Positions 54,228 to 62,631 of a DNA stretch of 64,000 nt are shown here, in pieces; position 1 is the stretch's first letter; every line of letters starts with the position of its first letter. The position numbers were made by a program, and so were the translations under genes. Under the pieces are notes generated by a model. That model saw nothing but the letters and a program-made list of their open reading frames with translations. It did not search any database and was not told where the DNA came from. This stretch comes from Aliikangiella marina (lineage in GTDB: Bacteria > Pseudomonadota > Gammaproteobacteria > Enterobacterales > Kangiellaceae): assembly GCF_007004765.1 (NCBI RefSeq), contig NZ_VIKR01000003.1, forward strand, positions 1 to 64,000, given 5' to 3'.

Positions 54228-54530
54228 ATGCTAAACATTAGCACAGATACCCATCTTATTGCCTTGGCTTTCTCCTCCTTATTCTTGTTCTCTTGCACCA
54301 CAAATAAACCAGTAGTCCAAGCGACCATTGATGAGAAAATCATTATTGTTGGAGGAAGTCGGCCTATTGATAAGCAATATGTTACTGAAGAGAAAAAACA
54401 GTGCATTCTCCACAGGGTTACTTGGAAAAAAATAGAGTTACAAAATGATCATGCTTGGTTGCGACAAAGCGTTCCTGAAATCATCGATTGTGAGCACTAC
54501 AAGGAAGAAACTCATCACAACCAAGCTTAA
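54228..54530 (+). CDS. Small lipoprotein, function unknown
   Basis: A 100-residue protein with a lipoprotein signal (LIALAFSSLFLFSCTTNKP, lipobox FSC at Cys23). The rest has beta-strand-like segments (EKIIIVGGSRPID) and two further Cys (QCILHR, DCEHY). No family recognised. It is convergent with the PD40-repeat protein gene at 54575. Confidence 0.6.
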   Translation: MLNISTDTHLIALAFSSLFLFSCTTNKPVVQATIDEKIIIVGGSRPIDKQYVTEEKKQCILHRVTWKKIELQNDHAWLRQSVPEIIDCEHYKEETHHNQA

Positions 54531-54574
54531 TGTAAGTCACAAAATTAAAGCTGACGTGGTGTCAGGGGTTGATA

Positions 54575-55468
54575 TCATTCCGTCGCAGTTGCAATAATCG
54601 CTTTTAGTGCGATTTGATAAATATTACCTCGACCGTTTTCTATACGAGTAAAAAATAGATATTGGCCATCTGGACTAACGATTGGAGTGAATTCGTGATC
54701 AGGCGTGTTAACTTTATTACCCAGAGATTTAGCAATCGACCATCTATCGCCTTTTTTAAAGGAGATATATAAATCCCCTTTGCCCAAGCTATCTGCTCTG
54801 CGCATGCTGAAAATTATCGTATTTCCATCTTTGAGGACAACTGAATCGCCGATTTTGCCACCCTCACCAAACATGTAATCCGGGAGTGGTGTTGGCTTGG
54901 TAAAACCGCTTGCGGTTGCTCTGGCCACATAGAGCAAACGTTGGTTATTTCTAAATGAGGGAAAGTATAAATCACCGTTGCTGGTGAGTGATGGGTAAAG
55001 GTCATCAGCTGTGGAGCTCAGTTGTTTTAAATATTCAGGTTCCCCCCAAGTTCCATCACTGAGTCTGACCCGCCACAGATTGACGGACTTTGCTTCGGCT
55101 TGGTTATGATTTATTGGTCGCTTGGAAACAAAGTAAACATATTCATAATTCGGCGAATAATAAGGGTCTGCCTCTAAATAGCCGCCAGAAAAAGGCAATG
55201 CTTTTGGCGTTTGCCAGCTACCGTCAATATAGTCTGACTCCATCATCGTACATTGTTTGAAGTCATCACTGCAGCGTGCAAATAGTACCTTATCGCCCGA
55301 TGCGTTAAATACAGAATTGATCTCAAAGTGGGCTGATGTTGATATGATTCCTGGTGCGAACTTAACCGCCTGAGTTTGTTCTTCTGTCAATGCATAAGGC
55401 ATGGTTGCTGCCTGGACAGTCGAACCAAGTAAAAATAAGGCTGAAACCCAATTAGCTAGTGAAGTCAT
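54575..55468 (-). CDS. Secreted PD40/TolB-like beta-propeller protein
   Basis: A 297-residue exported protein (signal peptide at residues 1-20, cleavage near VQA-AT). It contains PD40/WD40-like blades with the typical phrases FNASGDKVLFARCS, YSPNYEYVYFVSKRP, LTSNGDLYFPSFRNN and VSPDGQYLFFTRIENGRGNIY. Such propellers bind peptides or proteins in the periplasm or outside the cell. No catalytic domain is present. Single gene with a 195-bp gap to the next minus-strand gene upstream. Confidence 0.8.
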   Translation of the reverse strand: MTSLANWVSALFLLGSTVQAATMPYALTEEQTQAVKFAPGIISTSAHFEINSVFNASGDKVLFARCSDDFKQCTMMESDYIDGSWQTPKALPFSGGYLEADPYYSPNYEYVYFVSKRPINHNQAEAKSVNLWRVRLSDGTWGEPEYLKQLSSTADDLYPSLTSNGDLYFPSFRNNQRLLYVARATASGFTKPTPLPDYMFGEGGKIGDSVVLKDGNTIIFSMRRADSLGKGDLYISFKKGDRWSIAKSLGNKVNTPDHEFTPIVSPDGQYLFFTRIENGRGNIYQIALKAIIATATE

Positions 55469-55663
55469 GTTTTACCTTTAAATTGATGTCTTTGTTGCAA
55501 TCAGGCGCGACTATAATACAAAACGCCTCAAATGTGAATTCTGATTCGCATTTTCCTTGGCGTTAAAGTTGAGTTTGCTGAAATGCTCAGGAAATTGGGC
55601 TGCAGATAGGAGTTTTTGTTACACAAAAAACGAATCACTAGGTAAATCACGCCGCTTCAGGGG

Positions 55664-55993
55664 TTAAAATCGTCTAGTAGCGAGAATACAGTGGTAGCGA
55701 TGAGGCCTTACCCGGCAATCAAAACTCCCTATTTCCTGACATGGGTCTGGCGTATTATTCAATAGAGTCATCATAACCTCCCTTGATAGGTGAGGATTTG
55801 CTTTTTGTAATCCAACCGTTAGCGATTGATAACAAATTTCGTAGGCGTCCTGAATGTCACGGTTAGTTGAAATCTGCGCTGGTTTGGGTTCAATCGGATT
55901 GCGGTAGACCCAGCTATTAGTCTGCATAGACTCTAGTTTGTCCACGACAAGCAACATAAAGAGGAGGAATAAACTATAACTCAACCAGCGCAT
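55664..55993 (-). CDS. Small single-anchor membrane or secreted protein
   Basis: A 109-residue protein with an N-terminal hydrophobic segment (SYSLFLLFMLLVV) that is a signal anchor or signal peptide. Four Cys residues in the rest (YEICYQS, DPCQEIG, FDCRVRP, YHCILA) suggest two disulfides and a periplasmic location. It starts 24 bp after the PDZ-hydrolase gene on the same strand and is likely co-transcribed with it. No family recognised. Confidence 0.6.
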   Translation of the reverse strand: MRWLSYSLFLLFMLLVVDKLESMQTNSWVYRNPIEPKPAQISTNRDIQDAYEICYQSLTVGLQKANPHLSREVMMTLLNNTPDPCQEIGSFDCRVRPHRYHCILATRRF

Positions 55994-56017
55994 TGATAAT
56001 CATTGAGTTCGACGAAT

Positions 56018-57394
56018 TTATTGCGTCACTTCTTTTAACCAGTTGATAGTCAACTCACCGATTCTTTTATCAAAGTGCTTCCCAGGGTTTACGGCGGAAG
56101 GTCTTCCCTCTCGAGATGCTTGCATAAGCGCTTCTCGGTTTTTGTAGCGCATAAATCCATGTTCTGCACCGTCGATAACTATCGCTTTTGCTATCTTCTG
56201 CTCGCTATTTTGATTGACCCACCTGGCGATTTGAAAAGCCCAATCCTCACTAATGGCTTGAATATCGAGCGAACCATGCATCATTAGTGTCGGCACTTTG
56301 ATATTTAGCCACATTGATTGAAAGTCTTGCTGGTTAATGCTGCGGAAAAATTCATAGTGACGCGTTAAAACGTAGTCACCGTTTACCGCAAGCAGTTCGG
56401 CTCTGGTTGATTCTTTGAAAGACTTTGACTGAGTTATGGTGTGCCAGTCCTTATTAGATTTGAGCCAGTCCGCCAACATGGGCTTAATCATTTGAGTGTT
56501 GCGCTCAGCTTGCTCTTGAGAAAGTCCCCAAAATTTTGTCGACTGCTTGGCAAACAAGTCGACCATGTAGTCATACCATGGCTTGGCAACGCCACCGTAT
56601 CCAATAATACCGGCCACGTTTTGTTGAGAGGCCATTGCCGGTGCGTATAGTACCCCCAAACTATGACCCCACAAATAGACCTTTGCAGGGTCGATAGCAT
56701 GGTGGGATTTTAAAGCATCAAGTCCAGCAACAAAGCCTGTTAATTCAGTGTTAAAGTCGACATCTCGACAGTGTTGAGATGATCGGCTGTCTCCGACGCC
56801 CAGCTTTTCAACCCGGAAAACCGCATAACCCGCGATGACGAATTGATCTATCATCTGACGTGTTGTCACATTGGGAATTAAGCCGTAATCGATTGAGTCG
56901 CAGGTATAACCTTGAATGAAATAAATCGCAGGTACTCCATCCTGGGTTGAATGGATGGATTGCTTTGGCAAGTGAAGAATTGATCGTAACCGATTATTCG
57001 CGTAATCGACGCTTCGGTACTCAATGTTCGCATGTTGGCTTTGCTCTCGTTGTCTTTCTTGCATAAGCCCACTGAGCTTTAACTTTTTCTTTTCACGAGT
57101 GACCTCTAAGGCAATGTGGTCTCCAGCATAAAGGTTTGCCAATAGTGGAATGAGATCATCGAAACTTCCGACCGTTTGATTATTCAAAGTTTGTATTGAG
57201 TCGCCTACTTTTAAACCGATTGTCTCAGCAGTGCTGCCGGGGAGAATTTGTGCAACGAGCAATGGTCCGCTCCTATCAACTGGCATCAAGCCAAGGATAC
57301 CCTTGCGTTTCAGTGAAGCGCTCGCTTCAGCTGAAGGCATCATCATGCCCAATAAACTGACAATTAGTATTAAACTAGTAATCCGCCAACCCAT
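56018..57394 (-). CDS. Exported PDZ domain-alpha/beta hydrolase fusion
   Basis: ATG 57394 (458 residues) is chosen since GAAGGAG lies 6 bp upstream; the frame is open to 57442. A signal peptide (WRITSLILIVSLLGMMM...EASA) leads into a PDZ domain (about 30-115; GILGLMPVD, GSTAETIGLKVGDSIQTLNN). Residues about 130-458 are an alpha/beta hydrolase with YFIQGYTCDS, nucleophile motif LWGHSLGV, Asp in MHGSLDIQAI and His in DGAEHGFM. A PDZ domain ahead of a serine hydrolase is uncommon; it may bind the C-terminal tail of a substrate or partner. It may be an esterase or peptidase. Operon with the 109-residue protein downstream; the AraC regulator gene lies 145 bp upstream on the same strand. Confidence 0.85.
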   Translation of the reverse strand: MGWRITSLILIVSLLGMMMPSAEASASLKRKGILGLMPVDRSGPLLVAQILPGSTAETIGLKVGDSIQTLNNQTVGSFDDLIPLLANLYAGDHIALEVTREKKKLKLSGLMQERQREQSQHANIEYRSVDYANNRLRSILHLPKQSIHSTQDGVPAIYFIQGYTCDSIDYGLIPNVTTRQMIDQFVIAGYAVFRVEKLGVGDSRSSQHCRDVDFNTELTGFVAGLDALKSHHAIDPAKVYLWGHSLGVLYAPAMASQQNVAGIIGYGGVAKPWYDYMVDLFAKQSTKFWGLSQEQAERNTQMIKPMLADWLKSNKDWHTITQSKSFKESTRAELLAVNGDYVLTRHYEFFRSINQQDFQSMWLNIKVPTLMMHGSLDIQAISEDWAFQIARWVNQNSEQKIAKAIVIDGAEHGFMRYKNREALMQASREGRPSAVNPGKHFDKRIGELTINWLKEVTQ

Positions 57395-57504
57395 AAAAAA
57401 CTCCTTCATTATTAAAGACCATGCTCTCATTGTTAAACTCACTGTGACGAGTTTAACTATTGGCCAAGGTGGTATTGATAAACTCGACCGAAGTTAACAA
57501 TTTT

Positions 57505-57540
57505 AAGGTTGAGGTTGAGGTTGAGGTTGAGGTTAAGATT
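57505..57540. repeat. Hexanucleotide tandem repeat, (GAGGTT)n
   Basis: Six consecutive hexamers: AAGGTT, four perfect GAGGTT copies (57511-57534), then AAGATT. It begins directly after the stop codon of the minus-strand AraC gene and lies between it and the PDZ-hydrolase gene. Copy number may vary by slippage. Confidence 0.85.
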
Positions 57541-58841
57541 TACGAAGCGAGTCTTATCTGTTTTCTAAACGCAGAGGGGGTGCAGCCTTCTAACGATTTG
57601 AACGCTTTATTAAAAGTAACTCGATTTCCAAATCCAGATTCTAGCGCGACTCGCTCTAAAGGCCAGCTAATCGAGGTATCTGAGAGTAGTTTGATGGCGT
57701 GATTAACGCGGTAGGTATTCACCAACTGATAGAAGTTGGTTTGCATATATTGGTTGATCACTTGGGACAACAAGTGTGGTTTAAGCGAGAGTTTGTCAGC
57801 TAACGAGGTTAGCGAGAGTTTATCATCAAGATAAAGGTGTTGTTCTTTGAGCGATTTTTCAATCAGGGATTTAACTTCTTCGGCTGTCGAATCAGGCACG
57901 ATCGATTGTGCGTATTTTTTAGCATTATCCTCCTCAGCTGGATTCACTAAGTTTGAAGTCGTTACTGACTCTTCTGGGGGCGTGTCGCTTTCCGCTTTAA
58001 CACTCGACTGTTGCTCAATGAGTGAACGCTCAATATCACTAAATATAATACTTGGCTGTTTGAGGCCATAGTAGCCCATAGAAAGCACGATAACCGCCAT
58101 GAACAATAGCCAAACTTTGCTCACATAGTCGAGCGCAATAATTGGTGTCGTTTGTTGCAGTAAAAACAAGATAACCCAAACTGATTCTAAAGCAATAAAA
58201 GCTAAACAAAGTTGCTTGTGTCGAGTGAACAATTCATGACTGAAGTCCGCTCGCAAGCTATCGACTTGATCTTCATAGCGTTTCAGCATTTTCCAGGCAT
58301 AACCTAAGTAAGTCGCCAAATGAACTTTCAAAATCACCAACAATATGATGATTCTCCAGGGTAATAAAACTGTGGCTTCATACGCGTTAAATTGAGCATA
58401 AGTGTTTACTTTGACTTCGCCAGAGACAAATACTTGTGGGCTATTGATTGCGATAAGTAAAATTGCGGGAGAAAGATGGAGTAACCAATCTTTCAGATGG
58501 AATTGACCTTTGCCGACGACTCGATGGATATAGGCATAAAAAACAGGTCCCATAACTAATACTGCACCTGGCAGCAGATCTAAGGTATGGGGGATGATTC
58601 GGTACAGATTGGAGTAAGTCACACCACCTTCAAACAGCTTATAGGCCATTACTAGTAAAAGTGCAGCCAGTATTCTGCCTGACTGGCCAGGTTCTGTTTG
58701 TCTCCACAAGGCTATTGCCATAATTAAGGCATGGCTGAAAGCGATCAAGTAAACAAGACTGACAAATGAGAGTTGCATAAATGAGGTTAAGTCCTTAAAC
58801 CAGTTGTATTGTGACAATTGATAATTGGAGAAGTTTAGCAA
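57540..58841 (-). CDS. Membrane-bound AraC family transcriptional regulator
   Basis: A 433-residue protein with seven or so hydrophobic segments in residues 15-270 (SFVSLVYLIAFSHALIMAI, WLLHLSPAILLIAINSPQVF) and a C-terminal AraC helix-turn-helix (about 330-430; SLTSLADKLSLKPHLLSQVI, VALESGFGNRVTFNKAFKS). A charged cytosolic linker (about 275-325) joins them. Proteins of this design sense a membrane or extracytoplasmic signal and bind DNA at the inner membrane. Upstream is a 279-bp divergent gap shared with a secreted YD-like protein gene; the downstream PDZ-hydrolase gene is another candidate target. Both links are inferred. Confidence 0.88.
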   Translation of the reverse strand: MLNFSNYQLSQYNWFKDLTSFMQLSFVSLVYLIAFSHALIMAIALWRQTEPGQSGRILAALLLVMAYKLFEGGVTYSNLYRIIPHTLDLLPGAVLVMGPVFYAYIHRVVGKGQFHLKDWLLHLSPAILLIAINSPQVFVSGEVKVNTYAQFNAYEATVLLPWRIIILLVILKVHLATYLGYAWKMLKRYEDQVDSLRADFSHELFTRHKQLCLAFIALESVWVILFLLQQTTPIIALDYVSKVWLLFMAVIVLSMGYYGLKQPSIIFSDIERSLIEQQSSVKAESDTPPEESVTTSNLVNPAEEDNAKKYAQSIVPDSTAEEVKSLIEKSLKEQHLYLDDKLSLTSLADKLSLKPHLLSQVINQYMQTNFYQLVNTYRVNHAIKLLSDTSISWPLERVALESGFGNRVTFNKAFKSLEGCTPSAFRKQIRLAS

Positions 58842-59120
58842 ATTGATTATCGGTTCGATTGTCCATCTGTAACCTCATATTAATAAAAACCCGTGAGCGG
58901 TGAGTTAACCGATTATAGCCGATTCAATTGCTTCGAGAATTTCTGTTGAGTATCTGATTGTTTGCCCAGTTTTCCCAATTGATTAAAGAGATGGCTTGGC
59001 AAACAGGTTTATTTAACCAATTTATCGCGCAATCGTTGTAAACCTCAATCGATCTTATCAACTCAAGGGGACGTTTTAAGCATTATCAATCGGTCATTTA
59101 AGTTTCGAGGGTAATGGAAA

Positions 59121-60302
59121 ATGCAAATTATTGGATTAAGGCTTTTAACGCTGAGCGTTTTGATATTGGCTGAATTGATGTTCATCCAAAGGGGAGCTAT
59201 CGCTGCCGAGTCTAGTGTCAATCAAAGTCAACACCACGCAAAGCAGGCGCATTTTAGACACATAATGTTCCGTGAAACGCCCTTTTCAAAATATAAAGGT
59301 ATCCATCCAATTGAAAACGAACTAGCTGCGCAGGTTGCTCATTATCTATTCACCTACGATAAGCTGGGTCGCGTCACCAGTATTGAGCACAAAATTGGCG
59401 ATCAAATTATTGGCAATAACGGTAATTGGGACTCATTCATATGGTTTGCTCCTAAGGTCACTATCAGTTATTCGGCGAGTGGGGAAGTCCACCGGTACTT
59501 TGACGAAGATAATCGGCAAATTTCCGCGCATGGAAAAGTCTACGAAGCGAGATATCAATATGACGAAGACGGCAAGCGCAAGGCACTTCACTTCTTTGAC
59601 GACCAAGGTAAAGCAACCGAGAGTGAGTGGGCAATCACTCGTTATCAATGGGCAGAAGATGAAAAGGGGCGAGTTATCGAGAAGCGTTTTAATCTAGCGG
59701 GTGAATTGCAGGGGGTTAGACCTTGGTTCAGGTTTTATGAAACTCGGATGACTTTTGATAAAGATGGTGTGCTGGAATTTATGTATAACTATGGACATGA
59801 GGGTAAGCCAGCCAACAATGATTCGGGCGCTGGGATTGATCGAATTGTTTATGATAGAGATGGTAACTTCGTGCGTTGGCAGGTTTACGACAAAGATCAC
59901 CAGCCTGTTGAAGGTAATCGACCAGGCGTCCATATCGGTGAGCACCTTTACGATAATTTTGGCAATAAGGTGGGGATTCGTGGTTTCGATCGGTATGGAA
60001 AGCAAGTCGATTTTGCTTGGGGAAACTATGAATCAGTGAATACTTACGATTCGTTTGGCAATCTTGTGACGGCCCAAAGTCTTGATGGACAAGGACAACA
60101 ACTCAATCGTGTAGAGACGGTTTTTTCTGACGATGGGACTTTACGTTTATTGGTTAAATTTGTTGATACCAAAGGTAATCCATTGGTTAACCAACATTGG
60201 AATGGTGCTGCTGGATTTAAATTTGAATATGCGAAAGGTAGCCGTCGGGCATCTAATCGCATTGCTCTAGATACAAATCTCGAACCTAAAGACGCATCCT
60301 AA
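59121..60302 (+). CDS. Secreted protein with YD/Rhs-like repeats
   Basis: A 393-residue exported protein with signal peptide (LRLLTLSVLILAELMFI..., cleavage near AIA-AE). The mature chain is a series of short strand-turn units with YD-repeat-like phrases: FTYDKLGRVTSIEH, YQYDEDGKRKALHFFDDQGK, VYDRDGNFVRWQVYDKD, LYDNFGNKVGIRGFDRYGK and TYDSFGNLVTAQSL. It lacks the Rhs core and toxin tip, so it is a stand-alone beta-repeat protein, not a polymorphic toxin. It may be a structural or binding protein of the periplasm. Divergent from the membrane AraC gene; two more envelope genes follow on the same strand. Confidence 0.7.
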   Translation: MQIIGLRLLTLSVLILAELMFIQRGAIAAESSVNQSQHHAKQAHFRHIMFRETPFSKYKGIHPIENELAAQVAHYLFTYDKLGRVTSIEHKIGDQIIGNNGNWDSFIWFAPKVTISYSASGEVHRYFDEDNRQISAHGKVYEARYQYDEDGKRKALHFFDDQGKATESEWAITRYQWAEDEKGRVIEKRFNLAGELQGVRPWFRFYETRMTFDKDGVLEFMYNYGHEGKPANNDSGAGIDRIVYDRDGNFVRWQVYDKDHQPVEGNRPGVHIGEHLYDNFGNKVGIRGFDRYGKQVDFAWGNYESVNTYDSFGNLVTAQSLDGQGQQLNRVETVFSDDGTLRLLVKFVDTKGNPLVNQHWNGAAGFKFEYAKGSRRASNRIALDTNLEPKDAS

Positions 60303-60418
60303 GAAGATTTCAGGCTCTGATGTTTTTAAGTAAAAGGCGCAGGAAATGACAGGTCGATAGGTTAAGTCATTTTCTGAGCCGGGTTAATGGTTTAGAAAGC
60401 GCTTAGGAAGCTTGTTGC

Positions 60419-61033
60419 ATGAAGCAAAAATATTTTTTAATCCCGCTTGCTTTGGGGATAATTTTAGGACCTGTTTATATTCTAGTAGTTGGTCATTTTA
60501 GTGGTGAAAAAATCGTTGAGCAGCGTATCTGGGGAGATAGTCGCTTCGCAGTCGGCAATCACTCGCTCGCTGCCTCGCGCAAGCAATCCCAGAGTTCTAG
60601 TATGCGAATATTTTTATCACCCGAGATGAATCCGATTCGATTTTCATTCCCTGCGCAATACATCAGTCGTGCGGTTATCAAGCGAGAAAAGTATTCTCGA
60701 TTTTTGGCTGAGTTGACATTTGATAGCCAAGTTATCTGGCAAAAGACTTTATCAATTAATGAAAAACCGAGAAAAAAAGAGAGTTCATCGAGTTTCGGTC
60801 AAGCCCGGAATAATCGAGCCGCGGCTGGCGATACTACTTTTCATGTCGAGAAAGCGGGCGACTATCAACTCGCCATAACGCCGTCTAGCTTGCAGCAAGT
60901 CAACATAAGTGATTTAAGCGTGTCAGTTCGAAGAAATGTCACTCATCCTAATATGTTTATTTGGCTGCCAGGGGTTTTATTGGTGCTTGTGGGTGTTGCT
61001 GGCTTTTACTATTTCGGTAGAAAACAAAGTTAA
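60419..61033 (+). CDS. Bitopic membrane protein with periplasmic domain, unknown function
   Basis: A 204-residue protein with an N-terminal hydrophobic segment (YFLIPLALGIILGPVYILVV) and a C-terminal one (MFIWLPGVLLVLVGVAGFYYF) followed by GRKQS, so the intervening region of about 150 residues should be periplasmic. The middle is Ser/Arg/Lys-rich (RKKESSSSFGQARNN) and ends in beta-strand-like segments (HVEKAGDYQLAITP). No family recognised. The serine protease gene starts 37 bp later. Confidence 0.65.
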   Translation: MKQKYFLIPLALGIILGPVYILVVGHFSGEKIVEQRIWGDSRFAVGNHSLAASRKQSQSSSMRIFLSPEMNPIRFSFPAQYISRAVIKREKYSRFLAELTFDSQVIWQKTLSINEKPRKKESSSSFGQARNNRAAAGDTTFHVEKAGDYQLAITPSSLQQVNISDLSVSVRRNVTHPNMFIWLPGVLLVLVGVAGFYYFGRKQS

Positions 61034-61070
61034 TCATGGAAATCAATCTAGAATTCACAAAGAGATAAAT

Positions 61071-61808
61071 ATGAATTCATTTAAATTTTTAGTATTCTCA
61101 TTCGTTTTTTTATCATCACTCGTTACTAAAGCAACCGTTTTTTCTGGCGTTAATCGAATTGAGTTTAATGATCCTCAATATAACAAAGCATTTGTCGGTA
61201 ACGGCTTTTTAATTGAGTTTGAAAATAAAACATATGCAGTAACGGTTAAGCATACGCTTCTCGAAGCCAAAACACCCAAGTTGACGCATATTGACTTTTC
61301 TCATCTTATATCAGCTTGGTACATTCATCCACTTAGAGAACCTCAACGGTTTGTGAAATTAGGACGCTTAATTAATCGAGATCCTAAAGAACCCATAGAT
61401 ATGAAAATTCTTCAGAAGGACTGGTTAGTTTTTGAAGTTGAAGAAAATAATTCTGACTTAAGTATACTTAAATTAAGAACTTCACAGATACAGCCGGGAG
61501 AAACTTTAACTGCCTATGGTTGCTCTTATGCGAAACAGCGAGAATGTTATCTAGATGATTATCAATTTAATTTTATAGAAAATGATCAGCACAATCTCCG
61601 GCTTACTATGGGGGATCGAAAAATGGGAGCACTGAGGGGATTGAGTGGTAGTCCAGTTCTTGATAAAGATAACCAGGTCGTTGGAATCGTATCCAATATT
61701 CTCAAGAAAAAATCAGCAGAAGGATTCGATTTCGCACCCGCAAATTTGAACTATTTACTGAGTGTCTTGAAAGCAAACTCAAAAGCGATCAAACAAGGTC
61801 CAAAATAG
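61071..61808 (+). CDS. Secreted trypsin-like serine protease
   Basis: A 245-residue exported protein from ATG 61071 (AGAGAT before it); an open frame reaching back to 60936 inside the previous gene has no good start. After the signal peptide (FLVFSFVFLSSLVTKA) comes a trypsin-like fold with the catalytic triad candidates His in AVTVKHTLLEA, Asp in NNSDLSILKL and Ser in RGLSGSPVLDKD. The Ser context GLSGSP is typical of trypsin/HtrA-like proteases. Two Cys (YGCSYAKQRECYL) may pair. No PDZ domain follows. It ends at a strong hairpin. Confidence 0.83.
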   Translation: MNSFKFLVFSFVFLSSLVTKATVFSGVNRIEFNDPQYNKAFVGNGFLIEFENKTYAVTVKHTLLEAKTPKLTHIDFSHLISAWYIHPLREPQRFVKLGRLINRDPKEPIDMKILQKDWLVFEVEENNSDLSILKLRTSQIQPGETLTAYGCSYAKQRECYLDDYQFNFIENDQHNLRLTMGDRKMGALRGLSGSPVLDKDNQVVGIVSNILKKKSAEGFDFAPANLNYLLSVLKANSKAIKQGPK

Positions 61809-61827
61809 TGCGTTATTGCACTATTTT
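61802..61827 (+). terminator. Terminator-like hairpin overlapping the protease stop codon
   Basis: AAAATAGTGC (61802-61811) pairs with GCACTATTTT (61818-61827), a perfect 10-bp stem with a 6-base loop. The stop codon TAG lies inside the left arm. Confidence 0.7.
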
Positions 61828-62187
61828 GATTAGTTGGTTTCGAGTGGGCGTTAATTGGTGAATTTAACCAGCTGTTTTTCAATCACTTTATCATCATTGC
61901 ATAACTGGCATACTTTTTTCATCATTAGTATCAACCTTTTTGTCGGAGATATGAGATGAAAAAGTTTTATTCGGTTATTGCCAGCTTTTATCAAAAATAT
62001 CTATTTATGATGAACATTAGCTTTACCCAACATTTCGACTGTCAATCAATCAGTAATTAATTGATGAATTTTATGGTTGTTATAGTTAGATACGAGATGC
62101 TTGTTATTCTCGTATTTTTATCGAATGAGCCAGTAAGCGGTGTTTGCCCATAGTGAGTTTTTCCATTGGGAGTTGGCCCACATCAAA
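61828..62187. other. AT-rich region after the serine protease gene
   Basis: A 360-bp region between the protease terminator and the convergent SUKH gene. Apart from the candidate short ORF at 61956-62060, I see no gene, RNA or repeat. Confidence 0.4.
61956..62060 (+). CDS. Candidate 34-residue small ORF
   Basis: ATG at 61956 with CGGAG 9 bp upstream opens a 34-codon frame ending TAA at 62058-62060. The peptide begins MKKFYSVIASFYQKYLFMMN and has a moderately hydrophobic first half. It is reported because of its ribosome site and isolated position; there is no homology evidence and it may be fortuitous. Confidence 0.25.
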   Translation: MKKFYSVIASFYQKYLFMMNISFTQHFDCQSISN

Positions 62188-62592
62188 TTAGCTGGTGAGC
62201 CATATATCTTTGGCCCATTGCCAAATATCTTCCCATTGCTCATCATCAATTATTTCACCACTTTGCCATAGCATGACCTCGCCTTCTGGGTTAATACAAT
62301 AACACCCGGTTCCAATTGAACACACGGCAATTAAATCACGTGGCATTCCATCGGCCCAAGCCTGTGCGGTCACTTCTGGAAGATGTGTGTGTGCTTGTGG
62401 ATCAGTGACTGTAACTGGCTCTAAAGAACCGATGACCAAGTTGGATACACTTGTAAGAAATTGCTTAAAATCACTCGGAATTGGTAGCAGAATTTCTTCT
62501 TCTATTTCAACTAAGTCATCTTCATCGGGCAAGTCAATTTGAAATGCTTGAGGAATTGCAGCAGATTGTAAAACTTCGATAAGCTCTTCCAC
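62188..62592 (-). CDS. SMI1/KNR4 (SUKH) family protein
   Basis: A 134-residue acidic cytosolic protein with the SUKH signature: an N-terminal helix, then EIEEEILLPIPSDFKQFLTSV-like core (LPIPSDFKQFLTSVSN), then strands with VCSIGTGCYCINPEGEVMLW and a C-terminal Trp/Asp-rich helix (EQWEDIWQWAKDIW). SUKH proteins are frequent immunity proteins of contact-dependent and Rhs toxin systems, and otherwise of unknown role. No toxin gene is adjacent here; it ends up next to arsJ, so it is an orphan. It starts 39 bp after the arsJ stop codon on the same strand. Confidence 0.82.
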   Translation of the reverse strand: MEELIEVLQSAAIPQAFQIDLPDEDDLVEIEEEILLPIPSDFKQFLTSVSNLVIGSLEPVTVTDPQAHTHLPEVTAQAWADGMPRDLIAVCSIGTGCYCINPEGEVMLWQSGEIIDDEQWEDIWQWAKDIWLTS

Positions 62593-62631
62593 AGTATTTT
62601 TCCTTGGTTCAATTAAGCATAAGAAGCGGAT

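Noticed and set aside
57505-57540. CRISPR-like array
   Set aside because: The unit is a 6-bp tandem repeat without spacers, so it is a microsatellite.
59694-60005. 103-codon minus-strand frame inside the YD-like protein gene
   Set aside because: Antisense shadow of a gene with a good signal peptide and repeat pattern.
59121-60302. Second Rhs toxin
   Set aside because: Only short YD-like repeats are present; the Rhs core signature, Hint domain and toxin tip are missing.
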